Below are positions 55,652 to 64,000 of a stretch of 64,000 nucleotides of DNA, one piece after another; within the stretch, counting starts at the first letter, position 1, and every line of letters begins with the position of its first letter. Below the pieces are notes generated by a model that was not told the origin of the DNA, did no database searches, and worked only from the letters and a program-made list of their open reading frames with translations. The position numbers and the translations under genes were made by a program. Source of the DNA: Candidatus Symbiopectobacterium sp. 'North America' (GTDB lineage Bacteria; Pseudomonadota; Gammaproteobacteria; Enterobacterales; Enterobacteriaceae); NCBI RefSeq assembly GCF_015762685.1, contig NZ_PEHF01000026.1:87549-151548 (forward strand), in the 5' to 3' direction.

Positions 55652-57106
55652 ATGGATACGTTCGTTATAGAAAGTCGCGCGCTGGCGACGTTGCTGCTGC
55701 CCTTTATCGGCGCGCTGTGGATTGCCGTTGCGCCACAGCGCCACGCCAAAGTGCTGTGCAGCCTGTTCGCCCTGTTAGCGACGTTGGGTATGGCATCGCT
55801 GGCCTGGGGCTGGTATGCGGCAGGCCAGCAAGATACGGTGATTACGCTGTATCGCTACGGTAACGCCGAGCTGTTCGGCTTTGTGTTTGACCGCGTCAGC
55901 CTGCTCATCGGTTTTGCCGTGGTGTTCCTTGGCCTGCTGGTCAGCGTCTACTCCTGCGGCTATCTGACGTCAGGCAACCGGGAGCACCCGCATGAAGGCA
56001 CCAATCGCTACTATGCGTTTCTGCTGGTGTTCATCGGGGCAATGGCGGGCCTGACGCTCTCTTCCACGCTGCTCGGGCAACTGCTGTTTTTCGAAATCAC
56101 CGGTGGGTGCTCCTGGGCGTTGATTGGTTACTACCAGCAACCGAAGTCGCTGCGTTCGGCGTTAAAAGCGCTATTGATCACTCACGTTGCCTCTGTCGGC
56201 CTCTACCTTGCCACCGCCTGGCTGTTTGCCAAAACTGGCACCTTTGCACTGAGCGCCATCAGCCAGTTAGACAGCGCCGATAAAATTGTGGTGTTCGCCG
56301 GCATCATGTTCGCCGCTTGGGGGAAATTCGCCCAGTGGCCGCTGCACGTTTGGCTGCCGGATGCGATGGAAGCATCAACACCGGTCAGTGCCTATCTGCA
56401 CGCCGCCTCGATGGTGAAAGTGGGTGTGTATATTTTTGCCCGCGCCATTCTGGCAACGGACGACATCCCGCATGTGATCGGCGTGGTCGGGCTGGTGATG
56501 GCGACCTTTACGCTAGTTTACGGCTTCCTGATGTATTTACCGCAGAAGGACATGAAACGCCTGCTGGCCTACTCCACCATTACCCAACTGTCGTACATCT
56601 TTTTCGCACTGTCACTGGCGACCTTCGGATCACGCATGGCGTTTGAGGCCGGCATTGCCTACATCTTCAACCACGCCTTTTCCAAGAGCCTGTTCTTCCT
56701 GGTTGCCGGTGCGCTGAGCTACAGCTGCGGCACTCGCATGCTGCCACGGCTGAAAGGATTGATGCGTAAAACGCCGTTGCTCGGCATCGGCTTTTGCGTG
56801 GCAGCGCTGGCGATCACCGGGGTGCCGCCGTTTAACGGTTTCTTTAGCAAATTCCCGCTGTTTGCCGCCGGTTTCTAGCTCTCGGCGGAGCACCTTTGGC
56901 TGTTACCGCTGCTGGTGATTGCGTTGGTGGAATCTGTCGCCAGCTTTGCCTGGTTCCTTTACTGGTTCGGACGCACAGTGCCAGGTGAACCGTCGGAAGA
57001 GGTGGCGGCGGCGGCACCGCTCCCGGCCACCATGCAGGGCGTGCTGGTGGTGTTAATCATCATGTCGCTGTGTTCCAGCGTGTTTGCTGCGCTGTGGCTG
57101 CAATAG
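55652..57106 (+). pseudogene. hyfD: HyfD membrane subunit with one in-frame stop
   Basis: NuoL/N-like antiporter subunit, 484 codons. TAG at 56876-56878 interrupts FFSKFPLFAAGF-LSAEHLWLLPL where relatives have Gln (CAG to TAG). Motifs WGKFAQWPLHVWLPDAMEASTPVSAYLHAASMVKVG and [17 protein letters not shown] are intact before it. After the stop the frame runs to the normal end. No indel. Confidence 0.92.
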
Positions 57107-57130
57107 GCATGGGCGAAAGGAGAAAATGAA

Positions 57131-57765
57131 ATGACTGGTTCGCTTATCGTCAACAATCTGGCTGGACTGCTAATCATCACCTCGCTACTGGTGATCGCCG
57201 CCAAACGGCCTACGGCCTCATCGCTACTCTACGCGCTGCAATCGCTGGTACTGGTGCTGATATTCGTCGCACTGGCTAACCTGTTGCAGGCGCACGAGCT
57301 GTATCTCTGGTCACCAAGGTGATTCTGGTGCCTGCCATCATGTATCGCGCTTTTCGTCGTCTGGACGACCCGAGCGCCGACGGCGGCATTATCAGTCCGG
57401 TGGCTATCTTGCTGCTGGCGGTATTGATTGTGGTACTGAGCTACTTCGTGGTGGCCCCGGTGCAACTACCGATGGTCAGTGCGCTTAAACCGGCGCTCGC
57501 GGTATCACTCGGCCACTTTATGATCGGCCTGCTGTGTATCGTCACACAACGTAACATCCTCAAACTGGTATTCGGCTATTGCCTGATGGAGAACGGCGCG
57601 CATCTGACATTAGCGTTGCTGGCGCATCGCGCGCCGGAGTTGGTGGAGATTGGTATCGCCACCGATGCCATCTTTGCCATCATCGTCATGGCGCTGATGG
57701 CACGCAAAATCCATCGCACCTTGCATACCTTGGACGTTCAACAAGTTACGGAACTGAAGGGGTAA
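57131..57765 (+). pseudogene. hyfE: HyfE membrane subunit with a small deletion
   Basis: NuoK-like/MnhC-like membrane subunit, about 215 residues in the family. The first 60 residues (MTGSLIVNNLAGLLIITSLLVIA...ELYLW) match; then about 10-13 bases are missing after LYLW (near 57309) and the frame shifts to VTKVILVPAIMYRAFRR, continuing LKPALAVSLGHFMIGLLCIV and ENGAHLTLALLAHRAPELVEIGIATDAIFAIIVMAL to the end. Confidence 0.92.
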
Positions 57766-57769
57766 GCGC

Positions 57770-59347
57770 ATGACCAGTTCGACCTTGCTTTTCACCCTGC
57801 TTGCCACGCCGTTCATCACCGCGCTGCTGGCATTTGCTTGCCGCTGGTGCGGCGGTGCGGCGCGCACGGCGGTGAGCGTTATCCACCTGTGCGGCATCAG
57901 CCTGTTGCTGGTGCTTTCGCTGTACGTGGTGGGAATGATTGCCTCCCAGGGCGAGATTCTGGCAGCACATCGCTGGCTGCATCTGGATAGCCTGAGCGCG
58001 TTGTTTCTCGCCATTCTCGGCATTATCGGTTTTCTCACTGGGCTTTACTCCATGGGATACATGAACCATGAAGTGAGCAGCGGCGAGGTCTCCGTCCCGA
58101 CGTTGTGCCACTACTACAGTTTATTCCACCTGTTTCTGTTCACCATGTTATTGGTGATAACCAGTAACAACCTGATTGTGATGTGGGCCGCCATTGAAGC
58201 CACTACGCTCAGTTCCGCGTTTCTGGTTGGCCTGTACGGACAGCGTTTGTCGCTGGAGTGGAAGTACGTCATCATCTGTACTGTCGGGGTCGCGTTTGGG
58301 TTATATGGCACCGTGCTGGTCTATGCCAACGCCGCCAACGTGATGGCGACACCGGGTGATGCCATCTTCTGGACCGAAGTGCTGCAACATGCTTCCGAGC
58401 TGGACAGCACGCTGATGCATCTGGCGTTTATCTTCGTCATTATCGGTTTCGGCACCAAAACAGGTCTATTCCCAATGCACGCCTGGTTACCCGATGCCCA
58501 TAGTGAAGCCCCCAGTCCGACCAGCGCCCTGCTTTCTGCCGTGCTGCTCAACTGCGCTCTGCTGGTGATTGTGCGTTATACCATGATCGTCAGCGCCGCC
58601 ATCGGCCCAGTATTTCCGCAGCGGCTGTTGCTGGTGTTCGGGCTGCTGTCTGTCGTAGTGGCCGCGTTCCTGATTCTGGTTCAGCGCGACATGAAGCGAC
58701 TGCTCGCCTACTCCAGCGTGGAAAATATGGGACTGATTGCCGTGGCGCTTGGCATCGGTGGCCCGCTCGGTGTGCTGGCAGCACTACTGCACACGCTCAA
58801 TCACAGTCTGGCGAAAACCCTGCTGTTCTGCGGCTCCGGCAACGTACTGCTTAAATACGGCACGCGTGACATGGATGCAGTGAAAGGCATCCTGCGTGTC
58901 ACCCCCATTACCGGTGCGCTGCTGGCCGGTGGTGCATTGGCGCTGGGCGGCATGCCGCCGTTCAACCTGTTTTTAAGTGAGTTTATGACCGTCACTGCCG
59001 GCATCAACGCGGGCTATCTGTGGCTGGTTATCGTGTTGTTGTTTCTGCTGACTGTCGTACTGGCTGGGTTGGTGCGCATGGTCGCCAGCACCGTGCTGGG
59101 CAACAGCCCTGCCGCCGTCAGCAAAGGCGAGTTAGGCATGCTGACTACCGCACCGATGGCCATTCTGCTGGCATTAATGTTGCTGATGGGCACGCATATT
59201 CCACAACCTGTTATCCGTTTACTGGAAAGCGCCAGCGCGCTGGTGTTGCAATCGCACGCCACCGAGGCCTCTGCCGCCACGGCACTGTCGCCGATCGAAC
59301 GCGCACCGCTTACCCTTTCTCGTCAGGAGACGTCCCGTGATGAATGA
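57770..59347 (+). CDS. hyfF: HyfF membrane subunit of hydrogenase-4
   Basis: NuoN/L-like antiporter subunit, 525 residues (E. coli 526). Motifs [71 protein letters not shown] and [13 protein letters not shown] are intact. Starts four bases after hyfE and overlaps hyfG. Intact. Confidence 0.94.
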   Translation: MTSSTLLFTLLATPFITALLAFACRWCGGAARTAVSVIHLCGISLLLVLSLYVVGMIASQGEILAAHRWLHLDSLSALFLAILGIIGFLTGLYSMGYMNHEVSSGEVSVPTLCHYYSLFHLFLFTMLLVITSNNLIVMWAAIEATTLSSAFLVGLYGQRLSLEWKYVIICTVGVAFGLYGTVLVYANAANVMATPGDAIFWTEVLQHASELDSTLMHLAFIFVIIGFGTKTGLFPMHAWLPDAHSEAPSPTSALLSAVLLNCALLVIVRYTMIVSAAIGPVFPQRLLLVFGLLSVVVAAFLILVQRDMKRLLAYSSVENMGLIAVALGIGGPLGVLAALLHTLNHSLAKTLLFCGSGNVLLKYGTRDMDAVKGILRVTPITGALLAGGALALGGMPPFNLFLSEFMTVTAGINAGYLWLVIVLLFLLTVVLAGLVRMVASTVLGNSPAAVSKGELGMLTTAPMAILLALMLLMGTHIPQPVIRLLESASALVLQSHATEASAATALSPIERAPLTLSRQETSRDE

Positions 59348-61079
59348 ACATCTTACTCCCCCCGTGGCTGCTGCAACCAACGCCAAACGCGGCGCGGGTT
59401 ATGCCGCGCAGGTGCAGCAGCGGTTTCCCCACGCCGTACTGGAACAGGCGTGGCAAACCGACGATCAGTTGACACTGACGGTGAAACTGGCAAGCCTGCC
59501 GGATGTGGTGGAGCATCTCTACTATCAGCACGGCGGTTGGCTGTCAGTCCTGTTTGGTAACGATGAACGGACGTTGAACGGTTATTTTGCCATTTACTAC
59601 GTGCTGTCGATGGAACAAGGGGAAAAATGCTGGGTGATCGTCAAGGCATTGATCGACCCGATCAATCCTGAGTTTCCATCGGTAACGCCGCGCGTGCCTG
59701 CCGCCGTGTGGAGCGAACGCTAAGTGATTGATATGTATGGCATGATCCCCGTCGGTTTGCCGGATGAACGCCGTCTGGTGTTGCCCGATGATTGGCCAGA
59801 CGATCTGTACCCACTGCGCAAAGATGCGATGGATTACCGCCAGCGCCCGGCACCGACACAGGATAATGAAACCTACTCCTTTGTGAACGAAGCCACTGGC
59901 GACACCCGCGTAGTACCGATTGGGCCGCTGCACATCACCTCCGATGAACCCGGTCACTTCCGCCTGTTTGTCGACGGCAAGCAGATTATTGACGCCGACT
60001 ACCGCCTGTTCTACGTCCACCGTGGCATGGAGAAGTTGGTGGAAACGCGTATGGGCTATAACGAAGTCACCTTCCTGTCCGATCGGGTCTGTGGCATCTG
60101 CGGTTTTACCCACAGCGTCGCCTACACCACGTTGATAGAAAATGCGATGGGCATTGTGGTACCGCCACGGGCGCACGCCATTCGCAGCATTCTGCTGGAA
60201 GTGGAACGCCTGCACAGTCACCTGCTGAGCATCGGCCTATCGAGTCACTTCGTCGGTTTTGATACCGGGTTTATGCAGTTCTTCCGCATCTGCGAAAAAT
60301 CCATGACTATCGCTGAGATGCTGACCGGGGCGCGCAAAACCTACGGTCTGAATCTGATTGGAGGCATTCGCCGCGATATTTTGAAAGAAGACCGGCTGAA
60401 AACCATCAAGCTGATCCGTGAGATGTGCGCCGAAATTATGCAACTCTCCGACATACTGCTGAATACTCCCAATATGCTGCAACGCACGCAGGGGATCGGC
60501 ATTTTGTCATCACAAGTAGCACGTGATTACAGCCCGGTGGGCCCGATGATCCGCGCCAGTGGATTTCAACGCGATATGCGTATCGATCACCCCTACTCCG
60601 CCTACCTTGATCTGCCAATGGAACTGCACCATCTGAGCTCCGGGGACGTCTATTCCCGCGTGCTGGTGCGCATTCGCGAAGTGCTGACCTCGTTGGCTAT
60701 CGTGGAATACGGTTTGGACAATCTGCCCGAAGGCCCGCTGTTGACCGAAGGGTTTACTTACAAGCCTTATCAGTCCGCGCTGGGATACGCAGAAGCGCCA
60801 CGCGGCGAAGACGTGCACTGGAGCATGACCGGCGATAACCAGAAACTGTTCCGCTGGCGCTGCCGTGCCGCTACCTATGCCAACTGGCCGGTGCTGCGCT
60901 ATATGCTGCGCGGTAATACGGTATCCGATGCGCCGCTGATCATCGGCAGCCTGGACCCGTGCTACTCCTGTACCGATCGGGTAACGCTGATTGACGTGCG
61001 CAAACAGAAAATCACAACCGTGCCCTATAAAGAGATCGAGCTCTATGGGCTGGAACGCACGCGTTCGCCGCTGAAATAG
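59340..61079 (+). pseudogene. hyfG: HyfG hydrogenase-4 large subunit split by a stop between its two domains
   Basis: Catalytic [NiFe] large subunit, normally a NuoC-like domain fused to a NuoD-like domain. The NuoC-like part (1-127) ends VPAAVWSER, then TAA (59721-59723; Glu in relatives), then VIDMYGMIPVGLPDERRLVLPDDWP starts the NuoD-like part in the same frame. Nickel ligands are present: RVCGICGFTHS and the C-terminal DPCYSCTDR. TAAGTG allows possible restart at GTG 59724, which would make two separate subunits; there is no good ribosome site. 579 codons, no indel. Confidence 0.92.
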
Positions 61080-61091
61080 AGGGATGACATC

Positions 61092-61673
61092 ATGTTAAAA
61101 CTGTTCAAAATCCTGCGCGACGCAGGCAACAGTACGATCAAATATCCGTTTGCGCCACTCGACGTGCCAGCAGGGTTTCGCGGCAAACCGTAATACGACC
61201 CCGAGCAGTGCATTGCCTGCGCAGCCTGTACCGTCGCCTGCCCGGCGAATGCACTGACCATGGAAACCGATGTGGTGAACGGCACCCGCACCTGGCAGTT
61301 GTTCCTCGGGCGCTGCATATTTTGCGGACGCTGTGAGGAAGTATGCCCGACGCGTGCGATCGTGCTGTCACAAGAGTTTGAGATGGCTGTCGCCAATAAA
61401 GCGGATTTGTTCCAGCGGGCCACCTTCCGACTGCTGGCATGCCACGAGTGTCACCGCCCCTTCGCCCCAGAAAAAGAGGTGGCCTATACGGTAGGGCTGC
61501 TACAACAGGCTGGCATGTCGGCAGAGGATGCAAAAGCCCGGCGCGCACAGTTCGAAACCTGCCCGGAATGCAAACGTAAACAGAGCATGCCGCATAAAGG
61601 CAACGTAACGCTGAGCCAGCATTTTATCACGCCGCCTGCGGCGGCTTTCAGTCAAGGGTGCCATAATGAGTGA
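61092..61673 (+). pseudogene. hyfH: HyfH Fe-S subunit with an in-frame stop
   Basis: NuoI-like protein with two [4Fe-4S] clusters. Start [12 protein letters not shown] at 61092. TAA at 61191-61193 replaces Gln (FRGKPQYDPEQC; CAA to TAA), just before the cluster motifs [12 protein letters not shown] and [12 protein letters not shown]. The rest continues intact, including CHECHRPF and CPECKRK. The part after the stop opens at ATG 61260, past the first motif, so a restart product would lack a cluster. Confidence 0.93.
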
Positions 61674-62472
61674 ACTACTCAACGGCGTAGACATACCGTC
61701 ATCGGTCCATACGCGCAGCACGCCCATCCAGCTTGATGAACAGACCCAGCAGTTGAAGAAAACATTGCTGAAAGATATTCAGCGCTCTGCTTATGTCTAT
61801 CGTGTCGACTGCGGTGGCTGTAACGGCTGTGAAATCGAAATTTTTTCCGCCATCACGCCTATTTTTGATGCCGAGCGTTTTGGCATCAAAGTGGTGGTCT
61901 CAGCGCGCCATGCTGACATTCTGCTGTTTACCGGCGCAGTCACACGTGCGATGCGCAGCCCGGCGCTGCATGCCTATGAATCCGCACCTGACCCGAAAAT
62001 CTGTATCTCCTACGGTGCCTGCGGCTGCGGCGGCGGTATCTTCCACGATCTCTACTGTGTGTGGGGCGGCAGCGACACCATCGTGCCTATCGATGTGTAT
62101 ATTCCCGGCTGCCCACCTACCCCTGCGGCGACCATTTACGGCTTTGCCGTGGCGCTGGGGTTGCTAGAGCAAAAACTGCACGGCGTCAGCACGGAACAAG
62201 GAGAACATGAGCAGGTCGCACTATTGCTGCCTGACGCGCCGCTGGATTTACGCATACAGTTGGAGCGGGAAGCCAGACGCATGGCGGGTTATCGTCAGGG
62301 GCGAGAAATCAGCGACCCGTTTATCAACCTGCTGCTCCAATCACCGCAAGAGATGCTGGAAGCGCGCGTTAACGCCTATCTGGCAAACCAGGACGATCCG
62401 CGTCTGAGTGAAATTGTGCGGCGATTACTGGCACAGTATCACGGCTGGCAAAAAGGAGTTCGGCCACTATGA
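61666..62472 (+). CDS. hyfI: HyfI hydrogenase-4 small subunit
   Basis: NuoB-like small subunit that carries the proximal [4Fe-4S] cluster next to the [NiFe] site. 268 residues; motifs [29 protein letters not shown] and [13 protein letters not shown] hold the cluster cysteines. Start overlaps hyfH by eight bases; stop overlaps hyfJ by four. Intact. Confidence 0.95.
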   Translation: MSELLNGVDIPSSVHTRSTPIQLDEQTQQLKKTLLKDIQRSAYVYRVDCGGCNGCEIEIFSAITPIFDAERFGIKVVVSARHADILLFTGAVTRAMRSPALHAYESAPDPKICISYGACGCGGGIFHDLYCVWGGSDTIVPIDVYIPGCPPTPAATIYGFAVALGLLEQKLHGVSTEQGEHEQVALLLPDAPLDLRIQLEREARRMAGYRQGREISDPFINLLLQSPQEMLEARVNAYLANQDDPRLSEIVRRLLAQYHGWQKGVRPL

Positions 62473-62870
62473 GTGGAAAAGTGATGTTTTACGCGCTAAG
62501 CCAAAAATTTCTCGACAGTAAAGACAAGGTGCCGGAGCAGGCCCAGCAAGTCATGTATTATTCGCTGGCTATCGGTCACCACGTCGGCGTGATCGACTGC
62601 CTGAAACCGGTACTGACGTGTCCGCTCGACGACTATCAGGTATGGATAGCCCAACGGCCACCTGGCGATGCACAACGAAAAATGGCCGGGTTGTTGAAAT
62701 TTGGAGAAATCACCCTCGACAGTTCACATACCCGCTTGTTGCATCAGGAATTTAGTGCACTGGGAGACGGCGATCGTTTCGCCGCCTGGAGCGCCACCTT
62801 ACTCGACTATCTGGCCGCCATAGAGCGGGAGTCAGCGCTGTACCTGATGGTTAAACGGATGGATGAGTAA
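62469..62870 (+). CDS. hyfJ: HyfJ/HycH formate hydrogenlyase maturation protein
   Basis: Accessory protein for large-subunit maturation. 133 residues: [41 protein letters not shown] is the family hallmark. Overlaps hyfI by four bases (ATGA). Intact. Confidence 0.9.
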   Translation: MSGKVMFYALSQKFLDSKDKVPEQAQQVMYYSLAIGHHVGVIDCLKPVLTCPLDDYQVWIAQRPPGDAQRKMAGLLKFGEITLDSSHTRLLHQEFSALGDGDRFAAWSATLLDYLAAIERESALYLMVKRMDE

Positions 62871-62873
62871 GCG

Positions 62874-63389
62874 ATGAATTGGGAAGCGCATCTTGCCAGC
62901 CTGGACACCCTTGATACCGATACACCGTGCTCCGCGCCCAACATGGTACTAGCGGTAGGCAATGTGATGATGGGTGACGACGGAGCAGGGCCACTGCTCG
63001 CCGAACGATTGCAACACAATCCGCTACCGGGCTGGGCGGTCATCGATGGTGGTGCCATCCCGGAAAACGCGGTGCATCGCCTGCGTGCTGCGCCACCTTT
63101 GCGCCTGTTAGTAGTGGACGCCACGGACATGGGGCTCGAACCGGGCGCCATACGTATCGTCGATCCGACGCGTATTGCCGAAGATATGCTGATGAATACC
63201 CACAGTATGCCGCTCACCTTTATGATTGATGAGTTGCAAACGTTTATTCCTGAAGTGATTTTTGTCGGCATTCAGCCAGCGCTGGTGGCGTTTTACTGCT
63301 CAGTCAACCGAGCAGTAACGCGGGCTGTAGAGCAGATTTATCAGCAATTACCTAACTGGCAGGGTGATGGCGGCTTCCCGCGATTGTAA
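62874..63389 (+). CDS. hycI: HycI hydrogenase large-subunit maturation endopeptidase
   Basis: Nickel-dependent protease that trims the C-terminus of the large subunit after nickel insertion. Peptidase M52 motifs: VLAVGNVMMGDDGAGPLLAE (metal Asp), DATDMGLEPGAIRI, THSMPLTFMIDEL (metal His) and VIFVGIQP. 171 residues from ATG at 62874; an internal start at 62943 (MVLAVGN) matches the E. coli N-terminus better. hyfR and focB, which close the operon in E. coli, are absent. Intact. Confidence 0.92.
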   Translation: MNWEAHLASLDTLDTDTPCSAPNMVLAVGNVMMGDDGAGPLLAERLQHNPLPGWAVIDGGAIPENAVHRLRAAPPLRLLVVDATDMGLEPGAIRIVDPTRIAEDMLMNTHSMPLTFMIDELQTFIPEVIFVGIQPALVAFYCSVNRAVTRAVEQIYQQLPNWQGDGGFPRL

Positions 63390-63432
63390 GCATTTACGGC
63401 TACCGGCAGGTACCGGTATAAAAATTGAACAC

Positions 63433-63464
63433 ACAACGCCCCGCAATGTGCAGGGCGTTGTTTT
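63433..63464. terminator. Terminator after hycI
   Basis: ACAACGCCC...GGGCGTTGT followed by TTTT: a 9-base stem closing an 11-base loop, about 45 bases past the hycI stop and just before the convergent receptor gene. Confidence 0.8.
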
Positions 63465-63469
63465 ACCTC

Positions 63470-64000
63470 TTAGAATTTCTCCCAACCGCCATGCGTCGCA
63501 TTCTGCCCGCTGGAGAGCAGCACAGTGGGCCGCGGCGCAACGCCAGGCCGTTTTACCAGCGGTTTGATGACACTCTGTGTCGGTCGGGATGCGGGCGCTG
63601 ACTCCGTCAGATGGAACACATCGACCGCCGCCAACAAGCCATCCGCTTCATCTTCCAGCTCGGCCGCCGCTTCGGCAGATTGCACCACCAGCGCCGCATT
63701 CTGCTGTGTGACACGATCCATTTCATGCACCGTTTGGCTGATTTGCGAAATACCGTGGCTCTGCTCCTCTGTCGCTGCAGCAATTTCACTGATAACATCA
63801 TTAACGTGGCTCACTGACTCGATAATGCTACTCATGGCTTCGCCGGATTGCTGAATCTGACTGGCACCGGCTGACACACGCGTTACCGATTCTGCAATCA
63901 GTGCTTCAATCTCTTTCGCCGCCTGCGCACTGCGCTGCGCCAGACGCTCGCTATCGCAAAGTATCAGCAGAGAAAAATAATCCGTCTTGCTATACGGCTC
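63470..64000 (-). pseudogene. Methyl-accepting chemotaxis protein, C-terminal end, disrupted near the window edge
   Basis: End of a Tar/Tsr-type chemoreceptor: LAQRSAQAAKEIEALIAESV, ISEIAAATEEQSHGISQISQTVHEMDRVTQQNAALVVQSA (methylation helix) and a final GWEKF, like the CheR-binding NWETF tail. Upstream of LAQRS, where the near-invariant hairpin tip ([20 protein letters not shown]) should be, the frame reads unrelated SLLILCDSER; so the gene is cut at about 63955, by a deletion or insertion whose other side is outside the window. Confidence 0.75.

Overview
The window looks like part of the chromosome of a nitrogen-fixing Enterobacterales bacterium of the Pectobacterium/Dickeya/Brenneria/Sodalis kind whose genome is decaying. 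The nif proteins follow the Klebsiella order and signature residues closely (for example the NifL C184-A-D-C187 pair). The rest is enterobacterial in character: hydrogenase-4 (hyf), cbl, dcuB, gltP, patA/patD. About half of roughly 55 recognisable genes carry a frameshift, an in-frame stop, a deletion or a lost start, while their neighbours are intact. Three genes or gene remnants look like type III secretion effectors. This pattern is typical of a lineage that recently became host-restricted (Sodalis-like), but that is an inference; no 16S or housekeeping marker is present to name the organism.

Layout. 1-18.5 kb: a nif island. On the minus strand are nifH-D-K-T-Y, then a large foreign effector-like gene, then the tail of nifS, nifV-W-Z-M and nifL-A; on the plus strand are nifF, a GNAT gene and nifJ. 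Sigma-54 (-24/-12) promoters are readable in front of nifH, nifJ, nifL and nifF, with two NifA sites between nifH and nifJ. nifE, nifN, nifX, nifU and the first half of nifS are missing from their usual place and are replaced by the effector gene, which now reads in frame into nifS. 18.8-26.7 kb: a cellobiose-type PTS (IIA, IIB, IIC) with a LevR-like sigma-54 activator, an FGGY sugar kinase and a GH1 6-phospho-glucosidase. 26.7-32.3 kb: mltB, a stand-alone EF-G paralogue, an IpaH-type (NEL) ubiquitin ligase effector and an ArsR regulator. 32.3-42.9 kb: putrescine catabolism (patA, patD), dcuB, gltP, cbl, an AraC regulator and an EamA exporter. 42.9-50.4 kb: an FTR1/P19/ABC iron uptake operon of the Campylobacter p19 / UPEC FetMP type, with nearly every gene damaged. 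50.5-63.4 kb: hypC, an OspG/NleH-like kinase effector remnant, and hyfA-J plus hycI behind a sigma-54 promoter. 63.5-64 kb: the 3' end of a chemotaxis receptor.

Together these genes would have supported anaerobic life: nitrogenase with its pyruvate:flavodoxin oxidoreductase (NifJ to NifF to NifH), hydrogen/formate metabolism (Hyf), C4-dicarboxylate exchange (DcuB), and sugar and iron uptake. As read here, nitrogen fixation, hydrogenase-4, iron uptake, the PTS and putrescine degradation are all inactivated, although nifHDK, nifM, nifL and several hyf genes are still full length.
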